29,769 bases of DNA, from positions 1 through 29,769 of the forward strand of contig JAZSPU010000011.1 in assembly GCA_045537575.1 (NCBI GenBank), written 5' to 3'. A program made the position numbers and the translations under genes. The notes beneath the pieces are model-generated. The model was not told where the DNA came from and did no database searches. It saw nothing but the letters and a program-made list of their open reading frames with translations. Shown here in pieces: positions 15,901 through 23,952 of the stretch. Positions within the stretch are counted from its first letter, which is position 1. Every line of letters starts with the position of its first letter. The stretch comes from SIG607 sp045537575. GTDB taxonomy: Bacteria > Bacillota > Clostridia > Oscillospirales > Acutalibacteraceae.

Positions 15901-17181
15901 TTGCCTTTAAACAATGTTAATTCTTTAAATGGTACCCAAATACTTTTTTTGTCGGGAAATTCTTTTACCACTACACTTGTGTCCTTTAATTTTTATATGC
16001 CTTTAAAAAAGGAAACGGTATCTCACTATGCGCTGCTTCCCGAAATTATGGCTACCTGCTCTAAAGACTTCCCCGATTATTTAAAGCTTAATTATAAGCT
16101 GTCGTCTCTTTACGGTGCAGACGTGGTCGCTTCTTCATCAAAGGTAGGCAACTGTATCTGCGTTAAATTTATGGTGTCCTCAATAAATGATAAATATGCT
16201 TTTGACGGGCAAGAAGTAACAAAGGAAGCAATAGACCTTCTTTTAAATCTTATTTTCCGTCCTAAAACCGAAAACAAAGCTTTTTGCAGTGATGACCTTA
16301 AACGTGAAAAGCGTAAGCTTATTGACCGAATAAAAGGAGAACTTAACGATAAGCGAACCTTTGCAAGAAACCGTCTTACAAGCGAAATGTTTGAGGATGA
16401 TCCCTTCGGTCTTTATAAATTAGGCGATATTGAATCGGTAACAGCTATAAGCGGAGAGGAACTTTATGAGTCTTGGAAAGAAATGCTTAATAGCGGATAT
16501 TTAAAGATACACGTAATTGGCGAAAAAATGCCTAACGGATTAAAAGAAAGTATCAGTAAAGAACTTTCTGTATTTGACAGAAAAAATATTACCGATATCT
16601 ATAATATAACCGCCCTTAAGGAAAGGGAAAATGTAAAGGAAGTAACAGATTATTTTGACGTTGCTCAAGGAAAGCTGGTAATGGGATTTTCTTGTCCTAA
16701 CGGAGATGACGATACCTCTCTTGACGTAATGCTTATGAATGATATTTTCGGAGGCGGCCCTTATTCAAGGCTTTTCACTAATGTGAGAGAAAAAATGAGT
16801 CTTTGTTATTATTGCAGTTCTCAGGCGGTTCGTAATAAAGGCTTTATGATGGTTGACAGCGGTGTGGAAAAAGAAAATGCCCAAAAGGCAAAAGAAGCAA
16901 TTCTCGGTCAGCTTGAAATAATGAAAAAAGGCGAATTTTCCGATTTTGAATTTTCTTCGGCTGTTAAAAGCATTAAAGATTCTCTTCGTTCGTATAAGGA
17001 CAGTCAGAACGGACTTGACGTATGGTACACCTTAAAGGCGATAAACAAAACAGTTTATTCTCCCGAAGAAATAAGCGAAAAAATAGAAAAAATCAGAAAA
17101 CAGGATGTTATGAATGCTGCAAACCGCGTTAAGCTTAATACGGTTTATATGCTTCTTCCTAAAGAAAAGGAGGGTGCTTAA
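15901..17181 (+). CDS. ymfF: M16 peptidase-like protein, non-catalytic partner (YmfF-like)
   Basis: A 426-residue M16 (insulinase/processing-peptidase) fold protein. It lacks the HxxEH zinc motif anywhere in the N-terminal half, as YmfF of Bacillus does. It keeps the second-domain marks: VMGFSCPNGDD, MLMNDIFGGGPYSRLFTNVREKMSLCYY, which line the substrate chamber in heterodimeric M16 enzymes. The start is TTG at 15901 with AGGGAGG 8 nt upstream. The in-frame ATG at 15856 precedes that site and lies within the promoter, so it is rejected. It overlaps the next gene, which has the metal motif, by one base. A YmfF/YmfH-type heterodimer is inferred. Some annotation systems link these proteins to 5-aminopentanol modification of EF-P; no EF-P gene is in the window. 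Confidence 0.85.
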   Translation: MPLNNVNSLNGTQILFLSGNSFTTTLVSFNFYMPLKKETVSHYALLPEIMATCSKDFPDYLKLNYKLSSLYGADVVASSSKVGNCICVKFMVSSINDKYAFDGQEVTKEAIDLLLNLIFRPKTENKAFCSDDLKREKRKLIDRIKGELNDKRTFARNRLTSEMFEDDPFGLYKLGDIESVTAISGEELYESWKEMLNSGYLKIHVIGEKMPNGLKESISKELSVFDRKNITDIYNITALKERENVKEVTDYFDVAQGKLVMGFSCPNGDDDTSLDVMLMNDIFGGGPYSRLFTNVREKMSLCYYCSSQAVRNKGFMMVDSGVEKENAQKAKEAILGQLEIMKKGEFSDFEFSSAVKSIKDSLRSYKDSQNGLDVWYTLKAINKTVYSPEEISEKIEKIRKQDVMNAANRVKLNTVYMLLPKEKEGA

Positions 17182-18446
17182 TGGAAAAACAGATATTTAA
17201 AGACCGCTTTGATAACAGTTACGTTTGTTTCACTCACAAAACGGGACTTAAAGTATATGTTATGGAAAAACCTGATTTTTCCTCATCATATGCACTTTTC
17301 GGAACGAAATACGGTTCTATTGATACCTGCTTTTCTACCGACGGAAAAAATTTCACCAGCGTTCCCGAGGGTATTGCGCACTTTTTAGAGCATAAGCTTT
17401 TTGAAAGTGAAGACGGAGATGCTTTTTCAAGATATGCCGAAACGGGAGCGTCTGCCAATGCTTATACTTCCTTTGACAGAACCTGCTATCTGTTTTCTTG
17501 CAGTGATAGATTTGAGGATAATTTTAATATTCTTCTTGATTTTGTTCAGCATCCTTATTTTACCGCTAAAACTGTTGAGAAAGAGCAGGGAATTATCGGT
17601 CAGGAAATAAGAATGTATGATGACAGCCCTTCGTGGAGAGTACTTTTTAATATGCTTAGTGAGATGTACTTTGAGCATCCCGTAAGAATAGATATTGCAG
17701 GTACTACCGAAAGCATTGCAGAGATTACCGATAAACTTCTTTACGAATGTTATAATACCTTCTATAATCCTGCAAATATGTTTATATGCGTTGCAGGAAA
17801 CGTAAGCGCTGAAAAAATTGCAAGTCTGGTAGAAGAAAATATACTTGATAAAGAACCTGTTAACGTAACAAGAGGTACGGTTAAAGAGCCTCACAACGTA
17901 AGAAGCAACTATATTGAACAAAAGCTTGAGGTAAGCGTTCCAATGTTCTGTCTGGGCTTTAAGGATTATTGTGAACAGCCCGAAAAAACGGCAAAAGAAA
18001 GAATTGCTATGGGCGTTACCTTAGACGTACTTGCCGGAGACTGTTCCGTCCTCTATAAAGAGCTTATTGATGCTGAACTTATAAATGATGATTTTGAAAC
18101 CGAATACTTCACAGGCAACGGTTACGCAGCGGTTATGTTCTCGGGCGAGAGTGAAAAACCCGCAGAGGTAAAGGAAAGAATCATTAATGAAATAAACCGT
18201 CTTTTAGAAAACGGTATTGACAGCGACCTTTTAAATACTGTAAAATGTGCTATGTACGGTGACGTGCTCAGACGTTTCAACAGTTGTGAAAATCTGGCTT
18301 CTCAAATGGCTGAATGTGCAATGTTCGGATATTCGCTTTTCGAGGATCAGGATATTATAGCTTCTGTAAACAGCGATGATATTATGAAGTGCCTTTCTGT
18401 TTTAAAGGAAGACAAATCGGTATTGTCGGTAATTAAACCACTATAG
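17181..18446 (+). CDS. ymfH: M16 family zinc metallopeptidase (YmfH-like)
   Basis: The catalytic partner of the previous gene. The inverted zinc motif HFLEH is at residues 67-71 (PEGIAHFLEHKLFE). The distal glutamate is probably E142 in GIIGQEIRMY. ETGASANAYTSFDRTCYLFSC follows the motif as in YmfH. The 421 residues comprise two M16 domains (about 1-215 and 216-421). There is no signal peptide or membrane helix, so it is cytoplasmic. The ATG overlaps the TAA of the ymfF-like gene (TAATG), and lgt follows after 19 nt. Substrate unknown. Confidence 0.9.
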   Translation: MEKQIFKDRFDNSYVCFTHKTGLKVYVMEKPDFSSSYALFGTKYGSIDTCFSTDGKNFTSVPEGIAHFLEHKLFESEDGDAFSRYAETGASANAYTSFDRTCYLFSCSDRFEDNFNILLDFVQHPYFTAKTVEKEQGIIGQEIRMYDDSPSWRVLFNMLSEMYFEHPVRIDIAGTTESIAEITDKLLYECYNTFYNPANMFICVAGNVSAEKIASLVEENILDKEPVNVTRGTVKEPHNVRSNYIEQKLEVSVPMFCLGFKDYCEQPEKTAKERIAMGVTLDVLAGDCSVLYKELIDAELINDDFETEYFTGNGYAAVMFSGESEKPAEVKERIINEINRLLENGIDSDLLNTVKCAMYGDVLRRFNSCENLASQMAECAMFGYSLFEDQDIIASVNSDDIMKCLSVLKEDKSVLSVIKPL

Positions 18447-18465
18447 CAAATGAGAGGAAATTGAT

Positions 18466-19443
18466 ATGACTCATAATATTGAAATTTTCGGTATAGAACT
18501 AACTGTGAAGGAAATAGCCTTTAGTATAGGCGGTTGGAGTATTTATTGGTACGGTATTATTATCGGTATAGGCTGTCTTCTTGCTCTTATTTACGGAATG
18601 AAATATGCCCAAAGATTTAATCTTAACAGAGATAAAATGCTTGACGTTGTAATAGTTACCATTCCTGTTGCAGTTCTTTGCGCTAGACTTTATTACTGTA
18701 TATTTGATAATGAGACAGGGAACAGAATTGATTCTTTCAGAGAATTTTTCGGTATAGGTACAGGGGCAGGATTTTCGGGACTTGCTATATACGGCGGTAT
18801 TATAGGCGCTTTTTTATGCGGCGCTTTAATGTGCAAAATAAAGAAAATCAAAATGCTTGATATGTTTGATTTGGCTTCGGTTGGTTTTCTTATCGGTCAG
18901 GCAATAGGCCGTTGGGGTAACTTTATAAATCAAGAAGCCTACGGTACTGTAACAGGCAGCAGCTGGTGGGGAATGACAAGTGAAACCACAAGAATGGATC
19001 CCGACATTTATGCTCTGGGCGGCGGACTTGTGCATCCTTGCTTTTTGTATGAATCTGTTTGGTGCATAATCGGCTTTTTCTTACTTAATCATTTCAGCAA
19101 AAAGCGTAAATTCAGTGGTCAAATCTTTTTAATGTACGGTGTATGGTATGGATTCGGCAGATTCTTTATTGAATCAATCCGTACAGACCAGCTAACGTGG
19201 GGTTCAAGCAAAATCCCCGTTTCTATGGTTGTTTCGGGCTTTGCCTTTGCAGTTTGCCTTGTTATGCTCTTTGTTTTAAATAAGAAAAGCAAATTGGCGG
19301 CAGAGGCTGTTCCTTACGAATCTTTATTTGATACCGAAGATGAAAAGGAAGAAGTAGTATCAGAGGAAAGGTTAGAGGAAAACATAGCAGAGGAAACAAA
19401 TGCTCAGGTATTGGAGGGAAATAACGATGGCACAGATAATTGA
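18466..19443 (+). CDS. lgt: Prolipoprotein diacylglyceryl transferase
   Basis: Transfers diacylglycerol from phosphatidylglycerol to the lipobox cysteine of prolipoproteins, at the membrane. Several membrane helices are visible. The signature GQAIGRWGNFINQEAYG (144-160) holds R149, N152 and E157. GVWYGFGRFFIESIRTDQ near residue 230 carries the second essential arginine region. The residue before GG in AIYGGIIG is Tyr, where E. coli has His; this is common in Clostridia. The last 50 or so residues form an acidic tail (EDEKEEVVSEERLEEN...) not needed for the fold. It would act on the lipoprotein encoded at 282-698. folD starts inside its 3' end. Confidence 0.96.
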   Translation: MTHNIEIFGIELTVKEIAFSIGGWSIYWYGIIIGIGCLLALIYGMKYAQRFNLNRDKMLDVVIVTIPVAVLCARLYYCIFDNETGNRIDSFREFFGIGTGAGFSGLAIYGGIIGAFLCGALMCKIKKIKMLDMFDLASVGFLIGQAIGRWGNFINQEAYGTVTGSSWWGMTSETTRMDPDIYALGGGLVHPCFLYESVWCIIGFFLLNHFSKKRKFSGQIFLMYGVWYGFGRFFIESIRTDQLTWGSSKIPVSMVVSGFAFAVCLVMLFVLNKKSKLAAEAVPYESLFDTEDEKEEVVSEERLEENIAEETNAQVLEGNNDGTDN

Positions 19444-20278
19444 CGGAAAAGCAGTAGCGGCTTACGTTAAAGGCAAAGCGGCAGACGAGGTTAAGGTACT
19501 TAGAGAAAAGGGAATAGACGTTTGTCTTGCTGTTATTTTGGTGGGAAACGATCCTGCTTCTACAGTTTACGTTGCAAATAAACGTAAAGACTGCGACCAG
19601 CTTAATATAGTATCAAAGGAATATGCTCTTCCCGAAGAAACTACTATGGATGAGCTTCTTTCTCTTATTAATGAACTTAATAATGATGATAGTGTTCACG
19701 GTATTCTCTGTCAGTTACCGTTACCCCGTCATCTTGATGAAACAAAGGTACTTAATGCAATTTCACCCGTTAAAGACGTTGATGCTTTTCATCCCGAAAA
19801 CGTTGGCAGAATAATGATGGGTAAATATGATTTTCTGCCTTGCACTCCTGCAGGCATTATGGAAATGCTGGATTATTATAAAATCGACGCTACGGGCAAA
19901 AACTGTGTCGTAATCGGCAGATCTAACATAGTGGGTAAACCAATGGCTATGCTTATGCTTCACGCTAACGCTACAGTTACTATTTGTCATTCAAGAACTA
20001 AAAATCTGCCCGAAATTTGCCGAACAGCAGATATACTTATTGCGGCAGTTGGCAGAGCGGATTTTGTAACACGTGATATGGTAAAAGAAGATGCTGTGGT
20101 TATTGACGTAGGTATAAACAGAAATGAAAACGGAAAGCTTTGCGGTGACGTTAAATTTGATGAAGTTTCTAAGATTGCTTCTATGATTACTCCCGTTCCC
20201 GGCGGCGTTGGCCCTATGACAAGAGCTATGCTTATGTGCAATACTGTTACTGCCGCTAAAAAACAAAACGGTATTTAA
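19427..20278 (+). CDS. folD: Bifunctional methylenetetrahydrofolate dehydrogenase/cyclohydrolase
   Basis: Interconverts 5,10-methylene-, methenyl- and 10-formyl-tetrahydrofolate using NADP. From the ATG at 19427 it has 283 residues, the family norm. GGAGGG lies 7 nt upstream. The longer frame from 19400 starts before this site and is rejected. Seen: VGNDPASTVYVANKRKDC with Y48 and the catalytic K52, the QLPLPRHLDE loop, KDVDAFHPENVGR, the NADP-binding GRSNIVGKPMA, and TPVPGGVGPMTRAMLMCNT. It overlaps the lgt 3' end by 17 nt in another frame, and the next gene starts 2 nt after its stop. Confidence 0.97.
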   Translation: MAQIIDGKAVAAYVKGKAADEVKVLREKGIDVCLAVILVGNDPASTVYVANKRKDCDQLNIVSKEYALPEETTMDELLSLINELNNDDSVHGILCQLPLPRHLDETKVLNAISPVKDVDAFHPENVGRIMMGKYDFLPCTPAGIMEMLDYYKIDATGKNCVVIGRSNIVGKPMAMLMLHANATVTICHSRTKNLPEICRTADILIAAVGRADFVTRDMVKEDAVVIDVGINRNENGKLCGDVKFDEVSKIASMITPVPGGVGPMTRAMLMCNTVTAAKKQNGI

Positions 20279-20280
20279 GT

Positions 20281-20958
20281 ATGAAAAAAATAATTGCAAT
20301 AATTCTTGCTTTGCTTATTTTTTCTGTTCCCGCTTTTGCTCAGACCACCGATACGGTGGAGTTAATTACAATAGACGGCGTTGACGTTTATGGTGTAGGC
20401 GATGAAGTTTTAGGAATGGATAAAGAAGAATTTAAGGAATATATTAAGGAAAATAATATTCTTCTTTACGGTATAGCAAAGGATAAAAGTTTTGTTATTG
20501 AAGTAAGCTTCGAGGAAACAGAATTTTCGAAATCGGTAAAAGATTTTAAAAACATAAAACTTGCTGATGTAAAGGATTTTGCCGACAGCACGAATATTCC
20601 TAATTATAATATAGAGCAATTAGGCGATGCAGTATATATTATTAGGGATATCCCATCAAATGATAGCGAAAATGCTGTTAAAGTTCTTCAGTTTATTACT
20701 GTTAAACAGGGCTTCCTTTATATAATTTCCATTACTGATGAAAAAACCACCGATATAGATAAAACCAAAAGCGTAATAAGCGGTATTGTATATAATTTAT
20801 CGGAAACTCCGCAGTCAATATCCGTTTGGCATATAGTATTGGTATCGGTTGCTATTATTCTTGTTTTAATGATTTTTGTTTTTGTAACAGTAACTGTGAT
20901 AAAGGATTTAAAGAAAAGAAAGTCTGAAGAAATAACCGAAACAACACAAGAAGAGTAA
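20281..20958 (+). CDS. Unknown protein with signal peptide and C-terminal membrane anchor
   Basis: A 225-residue protein that I do not recognise. Residues 1-20 are a signal peptide (MKKIIAIILALLIFSVPAFA, cleavage after AFA). An extracytoplasmic domain of about 155 residues follows, rich in Asp, Lys and Ile, with KEEFKEYIKENNILLYGIAKD and GFLYIISITDEKTTDIDK segments. A membrane helix is at about 183-205. A short cytoplasmic tail is basic then acidic (KDLKKRKSEEITETTQEE). It begins 2 nt after folD with a poor ribosome site, so coupling to folD is likely. The HtrA-like gene follows after 13 nt. Its place before a catalytically defective HtrA-like protein suggests the two may act together at the cell surface; that is inference. 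Confidence 0.75.
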   Translation: MKKIIAIILALLIFSVPAFAQTTDTVELITIDGVDVYGVGDEVLGMDKEEFKEYIKENNILLYGIAKDKSFVIEVSFEETEFSKSVKDFKNIKLADVKDFADSTNIPNYNIEQLGDAVYIIRDIPSNDSENAVKVLQFITVKQGFLYIISITDEKTTDIDKTKSVISGIVYNLSETPQSISVWHIVLVSVAIILVLMIFVFVTVTVIKDLKKRKSEEITETTQEE

Positions 20959-20971
20959 AGGAGAGTTAACT

Positions 20972-22150
20972 ATGGAAGAAAAAAATACCGAAGTAGTAGA
21001 TGCTCAAGGTAAAAATAAGAAAAATGTTAATTTTGCTACGATTTTAATTAGCTCTGTGCTTTCTCTTGTTATCGGTCTTTCGGGTGGATTTATATCATCC
21101 AAGTATCTTATTTCTAAAATCCCCGAGCCTCAGCAAAGCGGAGTTATAAATCAAAATCCCACAAATGTTACTATTGCGGTAGATGAAAAGTCTAACTCCA
21201 ATATTGAAGCGGTAGCCAAAAAGGTTTCGCCTTGTGTTGTTTTCGTGCGTACCAGTGAAGCTGTAGATAATTTCTTCGGTGGAAACAGCGAAGCTACGGG
21301 TGAGGGAAGCGGAGTGATTTATTCCGAAGACGGTTATATTATCACTAACTATTCCGTAATCAAAAAAGCTACAGAAAACGCTAATATGAATATAGAGGTA
21401 TTCTTATCAGGAAATAAGAAAAAGCCTCTTGAAGCTGAAATTGTGGGCTATAACATCTCTTATGACCTTGCTGTATTAAAGGTTGAGGCAACAGGGCTTG
21501 TTCCTGTGGAAATTGCAGACGTTAAAAAAATTGCTGTAGGTCAATATGTCGCTGCAATAGGCTCCCCCGGTGGAATAGACTATATGGGAACCGTTACCTA
21601 TGGTATTATAAGCGGTGTAAAGAGAACTGCAGGAACCTCTGCAAGTAATGAAACGTCTCTTTCTCTTATTCAGACCGATGCAATAATAGGCTTTAACTTT
21701 ACAGGAGGCGCTCTTGTTAATATAAAGGGTGAGCTTATTGGAATACCAAGTTCTAAAATAGTTGCCGAAGACGTTAACGGAATGGGTTTTGCAATACCTG
21801 CCGACAAGGTTAAGGAAGTGTGCGAAAAGGTTATAGATAAAGGCGAAACACCCGATCCGTATATAGGCGTTACCTTCAGTGATTCATGGACTTCCGAAAG
21901 ACTTGAAGAGTATGGCTATCCTGCAGGTGCTGTAGTTGGCAATATTGTTGAAGGCGGTCCTGCTGAGATTGCGGGAATCAAAAACGGTGATATTATTACT
22001 GAATTCGGCGCAAATAAAGTAAGCGACTACGAAGCCCTTAAGAAACTTATTTCTGAATGTAAACCGGGTGACACGGTATCTGTAAGGTTCTACCGTTCAG
22101 GCAGATATTATACTACTGCAGTAACGGTAGGCTCAAACAATGCTCAATAA
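20972..22150 (+). CDS. HtrA/DegP-like PDZ protein with altered catalytic triad (pseudoprotease)
   Basis: A 392-residue membrane-anchored S1C (HtrA) family protein: cytoplasmic N-terminus, one membrane helix (about 22-46), trypsin-like domain (about 78-280), PDZ domain (about 290-388, PYIGVTF...GGPAEIAGIKNGDIITEFG). The fold marks are clear (GEGSGVIYSEDGYIITNYSVI, YDLAVLKV, GSPGG, GMGFAIPADKV). However, the catalytic His of the usual TNYHV is S128, and the usual NPGNSGGPL reads GFNFTGGAL, with T244 at the Ser position. Only Asp165 remains. Both codons are read in clean frame. It should therefore not be a normal serine protease and may act as a peptide-binding chaperone, scaffold or decoy. AAGGAGAG precedes ATG, and a strong terminator follows. 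Confidence 0.9.
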   Translation: MEEKNTEVVDAQGKNKKNVNFATILISSVLSLVIGLSGGFISSKYLISKIPEPQQSGVINQNPTNVTIAVDEKSNSNIEAVAKKVSPCVVFVRTSEAVDNFFGGNSEATGEGSGVIYSEDGYIITNYSVIKKATENANMNIEVFLSGNKKKPLEAEIVGYNISYDLAVLKVEATGLVPVEIADVKKIAVGQYVAAIGSPGGIDYMGTVTYGIISGVKRTAGTSASNETSLSLIQTDAIIGFNFTGGALVNIKGELIGIPSSKIVAEDVNGMGFAIPADKVKEVCEKVIDKGETPDPYIGVTFSDSWTSERLEEYGYPAGAVVGNIVEGGPAEIAGIKNGDIITEFGANKVSDYEALKKLISECKPGDTVSVRFYRSGRYYTTAVTVGSNNAQ

Positions 22151-22184
22151 AAAAAACCCAAGTGCTATGCACTTGGGTTTTTTT
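22151..22184 (+). terminator. Terminator of ymfF-to-HtrA gene run
   Basis: AAAAACCCAAGTGC pairs with GCACTTGGGTTTTT around a TAT loop (22166-22168), directly after the stop codon, with T and A runs on both sides. Confidence 0.92.
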
Positions 22185-22353
22185 ATGATGAAAACCACGT
22201 GATAGTCGTGTGGTTCAGTGGATGTTAACCGATGAATAATTAAAAAGTGTTAAAGGTACCTATACCTCCCTCGTCAGAGTGAGCCAAGAGATTTAATTAA
22301 CTTGCTTACTAATGTATAGTCAGTGTTGGTTAGGGCTATGCCCTAAAACGAAA
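22185..22353. other. Unassigned intergenic stretch with degenerate repeat and hairpins
   Basis: About 170 nt between two terminators with no credible ORF. It holds a hairpin AACCAC/GTGGTT (22193-22198 with 22210-22215) and a second one TAGGGC/GCCCTA (22331-22336 with 22340-22345). It also has the segment CCTCCCTCGTCAGAGTGAG (22267-22285), which resembles the ends of MITE-like repeats that I recall from gut Clostridia. It may be a decayed repeat or a small RNA ending at the terminator 22356-22386. I cannot decide between these. Confidence 0.35.
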
Positions 22354-22355
22354 TA

Positions 22356-22386
22356 CCACCCGCTATTGTGCGGGTGGATATTTTTT
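22356..22386 (-). terminator. Bidirectional terminator at end of minus-strand operon
   Basis: An 8-bp GC-rich stem, CCACCCGC (22356-22363) with GCGGGTGG (22370-22377), lies right at the stop codon of the COG2426 gene (22385-22387). On the plus strand it is followed by ATATTTTTT. On the minus strand the T-run is weaker (TATTTCGTTTT). Confidence 0.75.
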
Positions 22387-22888
22387 ATGCAAACCATTTT
22401 ATAATTTCAGGAATTATGTATGTGGGAAGTGACATTATAATTCCTGCTGTAATAACACCGGCAACAATAATGGGGAACGCGTATTTAATACGCAAATCCA
22501 TAATATCGGCTACCAAGGCTCCTGTCCATCCGCCCGTTCCGGGAAGGGGGATAGCTACGAGAAAGAAAAGTCCCCAAAGCTTATAGTGATGTTTTTTGCC
22601 TGTGTCAGCCTTCTTCCTTGCTCTTTCTTCAAGCTTTATTGCCAATTTTTTAAAGATTTTTGTCTTTTTCATCCACTCAAATATTTTTCTTATAAATAAA
22701 AGAATGAAAGGGATAGGTAGTATATTTCCTAATACACAAATTGGAAAGGCTATCCAAAAATCAACCTCTAAAACCGCCGCAGCGATAAGACCGCCACGAA
22801 GCTCCAAAACAGGTAACAAAGATATAATGAATATTGTGAGTTCGGGAGGTAACTTATCCTGAAAAAAGGTTGCTAATTGCTCTGCCAT
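22385..22888 (-). CDS. COG2426 small multidrug export-type membrane protein
   Basis: A 167-residue integral membrane protein of the putative small multi-drug export family (PF06695/COG2426). The family motifs are LPVLELRGGLIAA (25-37), LGNILPIPFILLFI, and IPLPGTGGWTGALVADIM. There are four to five hydrophobic segments, with a basic loop of about 30 residues (MKKTKIFKKLAIKLEERARKK) in the middle. Despite the name, no transport substrate has been firmly shown, and the fold is DedA-like. AGAGGAAA precedes ATG. It is the last gene of the minus-strand operon, 20 nt after the acidic-linker membrane protein. Confidence 0.88.
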   Translation of the reverse strand: MAEQLATFFQDKLPPELTIFIISLLPVLELRGGLIAAAVLEVDFWIAFPICVLGNILPIPFILLFIRKIFEWMKKTKIFKKLAIKLEERARKKADTGKKHHYKLWGLFFLVAIPLPGTGGWTGALVADIMDLRIKYAFPIIVAGVITAGIIMSLPTYIIPEIIKWFA

Positions 22889-22908
22889 AATAAATTTTCC
22901 TCTTGTCT

Positions 22909-23931
22909 TTATTGATTAAAAATTTGTCTTACGTAGTCGGTGATATTAATACCGTTTTTAAGGGGTGTGTATATAAGCATATATGCAAGAACGCCCAATA
23001 TTATGAACATAAGACCGATAATTAACCATATAAGAATATTCGTACTTTTATCCTTTGAAGGTTTATCGGTTTCGTAATCATCCAAATTGTTGTAATTAGA
23101 AGTGGTGTCTTCGGAATAAACAAAATCGTTCGAGGTGTTTTCCTCTGTTGGCTCAGCAAAAATGTCAAAGAAATCATCGTCTTCGTCGGGTATAATGACC
23201 TCTTTTATGTCTTCACTTTCTTGGTTAGCAGCTTCGTTGTTTTCGGTTTCTTCTTTGATTTCGCTAGTAGCTTCCTCGGGCTCGGTCAAAACATCTTTTT
23301 CTGTGCCTTCTTCGACAGCTTCGATTTCATCATCGATTGCCACTTCTGCTATTTCATTAGAAATTTCTTCTGAGGGTAGAGGCGCTTCTTCTATAGTTTC
23401 TATTACTTCCTCGGTGACAGCTTCTTGTTCTTCAGGCGCGCTGTCGGGCGAAATCACCGAATCGGTTTCGGGGGTGCGGCTTACAGCTGAAATATATTGG
23501 AAAACAAGGTTTTCTGCAACGTCTTTTCTGAGACTTTTTTCATCCGGTAAAAGAATTATAGACTGAGGGCCGCTTTCAATAACGCAACCCGAAAGAAGAC
23601 CGTCGGAGCTTACAAGGGGAAGAGAACCCTCGATAATGGTTGTGTTACTGTCAGGAGCAATACCGTATTCGTCTGCAGAAACACTGGTAAGCTGACGACC
23701 TATAGCTTTGCTAATAAGCAGATAAAGTCCGTTTTGCTGATTTAAGTTTCCTACAATAATGATAATACGGCTTCTGCCTACTGCTTTTGAAAGACAGCCT
23801 ATTAATTCTTTTGGGGAAGAGGTGCTGTTGTTTAAAACTCTGCAGTGACAACAGCCACCTAAATTAAATTCAAATTCAAAATCCGAAGGGGTTTCATAAT
23901 AAATAATATCGATTTTTAAATTTTGTAACAT
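22909..23931 (-). CDS. Membrane-tethered protein with degenerate CinA-like head and acidic linker
   Basis: A 340-residue protein with no assigned function. Residues 1-150 form a compact domain. IIIIVGNLNQQNGLYLLISKAIG and the stretch around IAPDSNTTIIEG...SGCVIESGPQSIILLPDEKSLRKDV resemble the second half of a CinA/MoCF molybdopterin-binding domain (compare VxNPxGTAPGFxxE...ILLPGPPxEM), but the GPP motif is lost. Residues 155-295 are a very acidic, low-complexity linker. A membrane helix (299-321) follows, with a 19-residue tail outside. N-in topology is inferred from the missing signal peptide. GGAGA precedes ATG. It lies 21 nt after the CinA/sortase-like fusion, whose own linker has similar composition, so the two probably form a functional pair. 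Confidence 0.7.
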   Translation of the reverse strand: MLQNLKIDIIYYETPSDFEFEFNLGGCCHCRVLNNSTSSPKELIGCLSKAVGRSRIIIIVGNLNQQNGLYLLISKAIGRQLTSVSADEYGIAPDSNTTIIEGSLPLVSSDGLLSGCVIESGPQSIILLPDEKSLRKDVAENLVFQYISAVSRTPETDSVISPDSAPEEQEAVTEEVIETIEEAPLPSEEISNEIAEVAIDDEIEAVEEGTEKDVLTEPEEATSEIKEETENNEAANQESEDIKEVIIPDEDDDFFDIFAEPTEENTSNDFVYSEDTTSNYNNLDDYETDKPSKDKSTNILIWLIIGLMFIILGVLAYMLIYTPLKNGINITDYVRQIFNQ

Positions 23932-23952
23932 AATATTATCTCCGATATATGA

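Noticed and set aside
17427..17921. 164-residue minus-strand ORF
   Set aside because: Lies wholly inside the conserved M16 gene, with no motif and no ribosome site.
19400..19426. Longer N-terminus for FolD
   Set aside because: FolD proteins begin at the MAQIIDGKAV-like segment, and GGAGGG sits between 19400 and the ATG at 19427.
20972..22150. Sequencing error or frameshift as the cause of the altered HtrA triad
   Set aside because: The reading frame and surrounding motifs are intact on both sides of both sites; the changes involve several neighbouring residues (GFNFTGGAL) and not one base.
23135..23566. 143-residue Ser-rich plus-strand ORF
   Set aside because: Antisense of the Glu-rich linker of the minus-strand gene; no ribosome site.
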